From JBCBRR01 sp039029235 (GTDB taxonomy: Bacteria > Bacteroidota > Bacteroidia > Cytophagales > Amoebophilaceae), in assembly GCA_039029235.1 (NCBI GenBank), contig JBCCGO010000017.1, positions 1-19,154 on the forward strand: a DNA stretch of 19,154 nt. The letters are read 5' to 3'. The position numbers were made by a program, and so were the translations under genes. The stretch's first letter is position 1, and each line of letters opens with the position of its first letter. A model generated the notes under the pieces. It was not told the DNA's origin. It ran no database searches and saw nothing but the letters and a program-made list of their open reading frames with translations. Positions 14,141 to 19,154 of this stretch are shown piece after piece.

Positions 14141-14374
14141 TGGCGCGCTGAGGTATCTTCTCGTATAGGTGCTTCTTCTTCGCCAGTCAGTGCTGCCTGT
14201 AGTGTGTGGTCGGGGCGAAGATATCGCGAGCAGCCTAGAAGTTCTCAGTAGGTGCCCTAGCTGGTATAGCCGACACCGGGTCCATGTACTGGGTAGGAAT
14301 GTGGTCCCCACCTTTGGAGAAGTTGTCTATCTAGGAGCGTTAGGTCTGAAGGGTGGAGGAGAAGAGGCAAATTA

Positions 14375-16309
14375 TCAGGATCGTTGCTTAAGGGGCTTGG
14401 CCAGCTGGGCTAGTCTACCAGCTTGGTCATACACAATCTCTTCGCTTTCCAGCATTTGGCGGATGGTGGCTACTAGTGCTGTCTCGTCCTGCATGGGCAT
14501 GCTGTCAATGATGGCTCTTGGCTCATCTACACCTGCTTGTAATCGCTGTAGAACCAGTGCCCTATAGTGCTGGTATCTTTGGTCTTGGGATCGCTCTCCT
14601 GGGGCCTTTGCAAGACAGATGTCACACACCCTACATCTCCGATAGGATACTTCGTCAAAGTAGGCTAGTAGTAGCTGGGATCTACAACGGACGGGATGGG
14701 TTACGTAGTGAATGACGGATTCGGCTTTTTCAGTGGCTGATTTGCTTTTCTTGCTGAGCTTCTGGGTATCTAGGGGCACCTGGGAGGCTGGATAGCGAGG
14801 TGTGATCCAGGTAAGTTGGGGTTTGTCTTTCTGCGGACTGTATTGAATGATTCCTAGGCGATGCAAGGCATGGAGGTGCTGGATGATTGTTGCTGGCTCG
14901 GTGTGTAGGTACTGGGCTACTTTCTTTTCTGAGATATTACAGAAATCTGTCCACAGCTCTCCGCCATAGAGCCGCAAGAGTGCTTTGATCAGGCTATCGT
15001 ACGCGGCATGGGCTACTTGGAAAGCATAGAGTGCTTGGTGGTCTACAGCCATGTGTACTCGGGAGGGCTGGGAAAAAGCCTCGTTCAGCTGTATCAGCCC
15101 TTCGCTTTCTAGTCTTTTGATAGCTTGGTACGCCTCCTGAGCTCTGAGTCGATAGGCACTTGCAAAGTTTTCCCAATCAAAATCATAGGTAGTCATGGCA
15201 TGGGTGCCTACAGCTACTTGGTAGTAATTGGCCAGGTGTTGGTAGACTTTCTTGAGGTACTCGACTGTAGGGTGGGCTTCTTGAATACTCGTTCGTAGCT
15301 CGTCAATATCCTGCTCGTCATATAGCACAATGGCATAGGCCTTTTGCTCGTCGCGCCCTGCACGTCCTGCTTCTTGGTAATAGGCTTCCAGGGTAGTAGG
15401 CAAGTCTACATGAACTACTAGGCGTACATCTGGTTTGTCGATACCCATACCAAAGGCATTCGTTGCTACAATCACCCTGGTTTTATCTTGTATCCAAGCA
15501 TCTTGCCGGTTCGTTCTTTCTTCGTTGGATAGGCCTGCGTGATAAAACGACGCACTGATGCTGTGCTTTGATAAGAAGTTGGCTACCTCCTTAGCTTTTT
15601 TGCGGGTATAGGTATATATGATGGCGGTGCCACGCACGGTGCTGAGAATTCTTAGTAAGGTCCTGCCTTTATCTTCTGTCTTTCTGACCACGTAGGCTAG
15701 GTTGTCTCTGGCAAAGCTTTGCTGGAATAGGGCTGTGTTGTGCATCTGCAGCCTTGCTTGAATGTCTTGCTTAACAGCCCGGGTAGCTGTGGCTGTGAGT
15801 GCGATGATGTTTGCAGTAGGTATCAGAGGCCGCAAGTCAGCTATGGCTAGGTAGGCAGGCCTAAAGTCATACCCCCACTGGGAAATACAGTGGGCTTCGT
15901 CGATGGCCAGCAAGTTGATCGCCATCTTCTGGACACGTTCTTGAAACAGCTCGGTTTTGAGCCGCTCAGGCGATACATACAGCAGCTTGAGCTGGCCATA
16001 AATGCTATTGTCTAATACCAAGTCTATCTCTCGAGGCCTCATGCCGGCAAAAATGGCTGCAGCAGGGATACCTCTTCTCTTGAGCTGCGCTACCTGGTCT
16101 TTCATCAAGGCAATCAAGGGGGTCACGACTAGGCATACCCCTTCTCTGGCTAGGGCGGGTACTTGAAAACAAATAGATTTGCCGCCTCCTGTGGGGAGCA
16201 GGGCCAGTACGTCCTGGCCTGCTAGTACAGCTTGGATGATTTCTTGCTGTAAGGGGCGGAATGTAGTATAGCCCCAGTACTGCTGCAAGATGTGGTGGAT
16301 GTTTTTCAT
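14375..16309 (-). CDS. recQ: ATP-dependent DNA helicase RecQ
   Basis: RecQ unwinds DNA 3' to 5' and works in recombinational repair and fork restart. The 644-residue protein has the helicase motifs in order: motif I LLPTGGGKSICFQVP (K44), motif II AIDEAHCISQWGYDFR (D137-E-A-H140), the TATAT motif III (about 172-176), motif V VIVATNAFGMGIDKPDVR and motif VI YYQEAGRAGRD (310-320). The zinc-binding cysteines are at 542, 559, 562 and 565. A winged-helix region should lie around 380-500 and after the zinc site. The last 70 residues form a short helical tail; a classic HRDC domain is not obvious, as in other short RecQ forms. It starts 43 bases after the stop of comEC on the same strand, so the two are probably one transcript. 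Confidence 0.96.
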   Translation of the reverse strand: MKNIHHILQQYWGYTTFRPLQQEIIQAVLAGQDVLALLPTGGGKSICFQVPALAREGVCLVVTPLIALMKDQVAQLKRRGIPAAAIFAGMRPREIDLVLDNSIYGQLKLLYVSPERLKTELFQERVQKMAINLLAIDEAHCISQWGYDFRPAYLAIADLRPLIPTANIIALTATATRAVKQDIQARLQMHNTALFQQSFARDNLAYVVRKTEDKGRTLLRILSTVRGTAIIYTYTRKKAKEVANFLSKHSISASFYHAGLSNEERTNRQDAWIQDKTRVIVATNAFGMGIDKPDVRLVVHVDLPTTLEAYYQEAGRAGRDEQKAYAIVLYDEQDIDELRTSIQEAHPTVEYLKKVYQHLANYYQVAVGTHAMTTYDFDWENFASAYRLRAQEAYQAIKRLESEGLIQLNEAFSQPSRVHMAVDHQALYAFQVAHAAYDSLIKALLRLYGGELWTDFCNISEKKVAQYLHTEPATIIQHLHALHRLGIIQYSPQKDKPQLTWITPRYPASQVPLDTQKLSKKSKSATEKAESVIHYVTHPVRCRSQLLLAYFDEVSYRRCRVCDICLAKAPGERSQDQRYQHYRALVLQRLQAGVDEPRAIIDSMPMQDETALVATIRQMLESEEIVYDQAGRLAQLAKPLKQRS

Positions 16310-16352
16310 AGTGCAGGGGAATGACTACCGGACATGCTATGCACTAGACGCT

Positions 16353-18467
16353 CTACCAGTAGGCCTGGAAGGCTCCTTGTTGGTGAAGGGAGTGGCAAGG
16401 AAGATTCAGCTGGTCTGCCTCTACGCTGAGCCGTAGCGCCAGTTGCTTTTTGTTGGAAGCTCCTATGATTAGGACGCCAATCTCAAACTTGCTCAGCAGC
16501 GGTTCTAAGCTGGTCAAGGCATTGGCTTCTATTACTAGGAAATCGACATACATTTTTTGTGTGAGCCAGGGCCCATGCACAGGAGGGCCATCTATAAAGA
16601 TAAACTTTTTCTGCCCCCAGACACCTATGCTGCACCCTGCCCACACCTGTAAGGGAAAGTCTGGGGAGCTTACTGCTTCCTGAAAGCTATACCTATGACT
16701 GTGCCTGATCCCCATGGCTAGCTGGCTAGGCTTGATGTGGTAGGTGTACTGTTTTTCATGGGCTAGGAGACGCTCATCTGTACACAACGTGCTCGTAGGT
16801 CCTCTGATAAAGTTGACTGCTTGGTAGCCATGAATGTTATAAAAAATGACGCCTTGCTGCTTCTGATGCTGCAGGAACGCCTGGGTAGTGCGTACGCAAA
16901 GGGACAAGGCGGCTCCAGTAGCGATCACGAGGTAGAGAATTCTCTTTCTTTGCAGGAAGGTGAGTAGTGTAACCAGCAGGCCATACCATAGGAGCAAGGT
17001 CGGTATATCTAGGTAGATATCTTCTAACGCACTGAGAGGCAAGCTGCTAACCTGCTCAACAAATTGATTAACCAGCCAAGTCAGCTGAGCCAGTAGCCAC
17101 GCTAAAGGCGTACTAAGGTCAGGCCAAAAACTGGTCAGTAACACCGCTAACCCCAAGCTGAGCATCAGAAAGGTTGCTGGCACTACTACCCAGTTCGCTA
17201 CGATAAAGTAGGTAGGAAACTGGTGAAAGTAGTATAAGCTGATGGGTGCAGTAGCCAGCTGTACCGCCAGGGATACAGCGGTCAAGCGCCAAAGCTGACG
17301 TAGTAGCACATTCTTTAATTCAATCCAGCGATAAATTTTAGGCTGCAGGTATACAATGCCTAGTATAGCCAGGTAAGAGAGCTGAAAGCCGACCGAAAAG
17401 ATCCAGTAGGGATTCCCTAGCAGCAGCATGAAGGCAGAGCCAGCCAGTGTATTGTAGATATTGCTAGCTCTGCCGAGTAGCCTAGCTACAACGACAAGGC
17501 TAAACATCAGGGTAGCGCGCAATACGGAGGGGGCCAGGCCTGTTATACAGGCATAGATCCAGAGCCCAGCCAAGAGGAGGATGGTACGCCACCAGTTGGT
17601 GCGCAGTGCATTCCCAGGCCCACCCAATAGGGCCCTGAGCAGCCCATAGAGTACGCCTACGTGCAATCCAGAGACTGCCAGTACGTGCATGGTACCTGCG
17701 CTAGCATAGGCTACTTTAGTCGCTAGGTCTAGCTCATCTTTGGTCCCTAGCACCAGGGCAAGTATTACAGCTTGCTCTCTCTTTTTCGAAATAGATTGTG
17801 CCAGAATTCGGCTGCAGTACCGACGCATCTGTAGGACCAAGGCCCTAAGGTAGTTCGGTGGAGCGTTGTATAACTTTTTTGTGGACGATTTATGAATAAA
17901 GTGTTGATAGCATATACCATCTTGCCGAAGCCAGGCTCGATGATCAAACGCATGTGGATTTATAGGAGCGGCAATGGCCTGTGGCTGTCCTAACACTAAT
18001 AGGACATCTCCATACTTAATCTCAGCGAATGTAGGTGAGGCTATATATAGCCGTACCCTCCCCTGTGAGCGTTGCCACTTTCCTTGCATACGGGCTTGGC
18101 TGATCACTACCGTGACCCTGTGGCTACTCTCTTTCTCTTGGGCATCTTCTATGGCTGTGGCTAGATAAGCTTCGGTATCCTGGAGCTGATGCGTTAGGGA
18201 GTCCCAGGTATAACGTTCTTGGTAGGTGAATAGGGACCAACAGCCCAGCAGGAAAATACAACCTAGCCCTAGCAAGCCTAGCCCAGGGCTCCACTGGTAA
18301 AATGCAGGACGGGAAAGAAAAATAATGATCAGTAGATAAGCCCCCAAGGACAGTCCTAAGGATACGATAACTACCCAGTAGTTCGCTGCTCCATAGTAGG
18401 CTGCTAGGATACCACTGGCAAAGGCTAGAGATATTCTCACCAGTGGAAAAGAAGACCAAGGGGACAT
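16353..18467 (-). CDS. comEC: ComEC/Rec2 family DNA uptake channel protein
   Basis: ComEC forms the inner-membrane channel through which single-stranded DNA enters during natural transformation. The 704-residue protein begins with hydrophobic segments (about 8-50 and 61-82), followed by a soluble region with NPHAFDHRAWLRQDGI (170-185), typical of the N-terminal DUF4131 domain. The competence domain has the signature HVLAVSGLHVGVLYG (261-275), then many membrane segments to about residue 535. The last 170 residues are soluble but show no HxHxDH motif, so the metallo-beta-lactamase domain of longer ComEC proteins appears to be missing or degenerate, as is common in Bacteroidota. The start MSPWSSFPLVRISLAFASG fits the family. 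It is probably co-transcribed with recQ. The other competence genes are not in the window. Confidence 0.93.
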   Translation of the reverse strand: MSPWSSFPLVRISLAFASGILAAYYGAANYWVVIVSLGLSLGAYLLIIIFLSRPAFYQWSPGLGLLGLGCIFLLGCWSLFTYQERYTWDSLTHQLQDTEAYLATAIEDAQEKESSHRVTVVISQARMQGKWQRSQGRVRLYIASPTFAEIKYGDVLLVLGQPQAIAAPINPHAFDHRAWLRQDGICYQHFIHKSSTKKLYNAPPNYLRALVLQMRRYCSRILAQSISKKREQAVILALVLGTKDELDLATKVAYASAGTMHVLAVSGLHVGVLYGLLRALLGGPGNALRTNWWRTILLLAGLWIYACITGLAPSVLRATLMFSLVVVARLLGRASNIYNTLAGSAFMLLLGNPYWIFSVGFQLSYLAILGIVYLQPKIYRWIELKNVLLRQLWRLTAVSLAVQLATAPISLYYFHQFPTYFIVANWVVVPATFLMLSLGLAVLLTSFWPDLSTPLAWLLAQLTWLVNQFVEQVSSLPLSALEDIYLDIPTLLLWYGLLVTLLTFLQRKRILYLVIATGAALSLCVRTTQAFLQHQKQQGVIFYNIHGYQAVNFIRGPTSTLCTDERLLAHEKQYTYHIKPSQLAMGIRHSHRYSFQEAVSSPDFPLQVWAGCSIGVWGQKKFIFIDGPPVHGPWLTQKMYVDFLVIEANALTSLEPLLSKFEIGVLIIGASNKKQLALRLSVEADQLNLPCHSLHQQGAFQAYW

Positions 18468-18471
18468 GGCT

Positions 18472-18540
18472 GCTGATATATGGGCTATAAGCCTTCAAGG
18501 TCTAGGGGTCGTAGCTGGAAGATGCAAGGCAGCAACGGGG
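18472..18540 (+). repeat. Short dispersed motif, copy next to the comEC start
   Basis: Shares ATATGGG near its start, AAGGTCTAGGGG in the middle and TGGAAGATGCA toward its end with 18777-18845, and the second half also with 971-1018. It begins about five bases upstream of the comEC start codon, so it occupies the place where the comEC promoter and leader would be. Confidence 0.6.
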
Positions 18541-18638
18541 AGCTAGCTACTTACCGAGCATGGCGATACCTAAAACGAAGCTACGAATTTATCTGGGAAC
18601 CTAGTCATGGCAGACTGAATTTAGCTGGAAGTGACGAG

Positions 18639-18756
18639 TTTATTGGAAAGATATCAGGAAGCCGACAACTTCCAGCCTAGTCCCTTACAGCAGCCCTAGT
18701 TCGGGCAGGGAGGTCTTGGGGCCCTTGGCAAGGTGTCCCCAGGCCGGGAAGGGGGT
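18639..18756 (+). repeat. Dispersed structured repeat, copy B
   Basis: Aligns with copy A (842-975) from TTTATTGG onward, including the exact run AACTTCCAGCCTAGTCCC. The hairpin is kept: CTTGGGG (18715-18721) pairs with CCCCAGG (18737-18743), and inside it CCTT (18723-18726) pairs with AAGG (18730-18733). Where copy A has CCTC/GAGG, this copy has CCTT/AAGG, a paired change that keeps the stem. Confidence 0.75.
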
Positions 18757-18776
18757 GGCACAAGTGAAGAAATTTG

Positions 18777-18845
18777 CGCTATATGGGGCACAAGGGTGAA
18801 AGGTCTAGGGGCCGTTGGTTGGAAGATGCAGGAGCGGGATAGGGC
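18777..18845 (+). repeat. Short dispersed motif, copy at the 3' end of the Rpn gene
   Basis: The second of two direct copies in this stretch, with AAGGTCTAGGGG and TTGGAAGATGCAGGAGCGGG. It stops three bases short of the Rpn gene's stop codon, much as the copy at 971-1018 lies beyond the stop of the left nuclease fragment. Confidence 0.6.
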
Positions 18846-18848
18846 GAT

Positions 18849-19154
18849 TTATAAGCTGCGAATGCTCGCCTCACTCAGCCCTGTCCATCTGGCAATCTTC
18901 TCGATAGATTCGCCTGTCTGGAGCATCTTCCTGGCTATTTCCCAATTTCTGGTCTGCATTCCTTCTTGTCTACCCTGCTGTATACCTTGCTGCATTCCTT
19001 CTTGCATACCTCGCTGTATACCCCGTACTTCTCCTCGTCTTTCTATTTGTCTTATTGCTTGCATAAGCGACTCTTTTAATGCTGGATAGATCCCCACAAA
19101 TGCCTCTATTATCTCATCAGCACTCCCATGACCTACCTCTAGGGCATAAATCAA
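18849..19154 (-). CDS. Rpn family recombination-promoting nuclease / putative transposase, C-terminal part (cut by window edge)
   Basis: The frame is open to the right edge, and the 101 visible residues are the C-terminal end of a larger protein; the TTG at the edge is not its start. YALEVGHGSADEIIEAF followed by ALKESLMQAIRQIERRG resembles the region after the nuclease core in YhgA-like Rpn proteins. A G-x-Q repeat helix (GIQRGMQEGMQQGIQQGRQ) follows, and then the typical last segment ARKMLQTGESIEKIARWTGL, a helix-turn-helix-like motif. Rpn proteins are PD-(D/E)XK DNA endonucleases that promote RecA-independent recombination in E. coli; in many genomes they are multi-copy. The repeat helix is encoded by imperfect 12-base units (about 18960-19030). 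The catalytic part lies outside the window. Confidence 0.85.
   Translation of the reverse strand: MIYALEVGHGSADEIIEAFVGIYPALKESLMQAIRQIERRGEVRGIQRGMQEGMQQGIQQGRQEGMQTRNWEIARKMLQTGESIEKIARWTGLSEASIRSL

Larger units (their letters stand above)
13596..14374. other. Long, mostly non-coding stretch between rpmH and recQ
   Basis: About 780 bases without an intact gene. In order it holds a 6-bp hairpin after rpmH (13611-13626), the TCGTAA/TTACGA hairpin (13765-13780), TGTGGATTA (13845-13853, one mismatch to a DnaA box on the opposite strand), the hairpin AGTAC-ATTTT-GTACT (13868-13882) and a weaker DnaA-like TGATCCACT (13895-13903). It then holds nested inverted repeats at 13926-13966 (GGAAGT/ACTTCC around AATAT/ATATT) and a 56-codon relic (13970-14140). 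The centre (about 13840-13960) is visibly AT-rich. The last 230 bases show nothing recognisable. Confidence 0.55.
18468..18848. other. Repeat-filled stretch between comEC and the Rpn gene
   Basis: These 380 bases hold two direct copies of a short motif (18472-18540 and 18777-18845) with structured repeat copy B between them (18639-18756). Open frames here have no protein-like features. No clear promoter for comEC was found. Confidence 0.6.

Noticed and set aside
14169..14567. 132-codon + strand frame at the end of recQ
   Set aside because: It overlaps the recQ C-terminus antisense and shows no recognisable domain or protein-like pattern.
18960..19030. Short tandem units that could suggest a CRISPR or VNTR
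   Set aside because: They are about 12 bases long, in frame, and encode the known G-x-Q repeat helix of an Rpn protein; no spacers are present.
18733..19089. 118-codon + strand frame with Cys/Pro repeats (SCIPRCIPR...)
   Set aside because: The repeats are the antisense reading of the G-x-Q helix of the Rpn protein, which fits its family on the - strand.

Overview
The window looks like a piece of a Bacteroidota chromosome. The best guess is a host-associated lineage of the Amoebophilaceae type (Cardinium/Amoebophilus relatives). Three things support this: SecD and SecF are fused in one 983-residue chain with the N-terminal region usual for Bacteroidota; promoter-like octamers of the form TAnnTTTG occur; and fragments of multi-copy nuclease families (AAA-ATPase-like/PD-(D/E)XK and Rpn) are scattered between housekeeping genes. 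The phylum is fairly sure. The family is an inference that a 16S rRNA or SecDF tree would settle.

Layout. 1-1690 is an accessory stretch. It holds the N-terminal part of an AAA-ATPase-like gene running off the left edge, a stand-alone C-terminal nuclease domain of the same family, and two inverted copies of a hairpin-forming repeat flanking that domain. 1868-4819 is secDF on the + strand, convergent with rnhA and marC on the - strand (4827-5913). 6307-7569 encodes an unrecognised membrane protein with an exact tandem duplication. 7677-12484 is a - strand block in the order mutS, tRNA-Gly(GCC), tRNA-Leu(UAA), cca. 12660-13595 carries two + strand translation genes: a SpoU/TrmH-type RNA methyltransferase and rpmH (52 codons). 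13596-14374 is largely non-coding, with hairpins, a near-match DnaA box and a 56-codon relic that resembles part of an Rpn/PDDEXK transposase. 14375-18467 is recQ and comEC on the - strand, probably co-transcribed. 18468-19154 is again accessory: repeats, then the C-terminus of an Rpn-family nuclease running off the right edge.

Themes. The core genes serve protein export (secDF), replication and repair (rnhA, mutS, recQ), DNA uptake (comEC) and RNA/translation (cca, two tRNAs, methyltransferase, L34). Neither tRNA gene encodes its CCA end, so the Cca enzyme encoded just downstream would be needed to finish them. The most unusual material lies between genes: a repeat family whose three copies appear to keep a hairpin through paired base changes and sit beside the nuclease-family genes, plus the orphan membrane protein with two near-identical 63-bp units. 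No CRISPR array, rRNA, complete insertion sequence or intact multi-gene defence system is visible.
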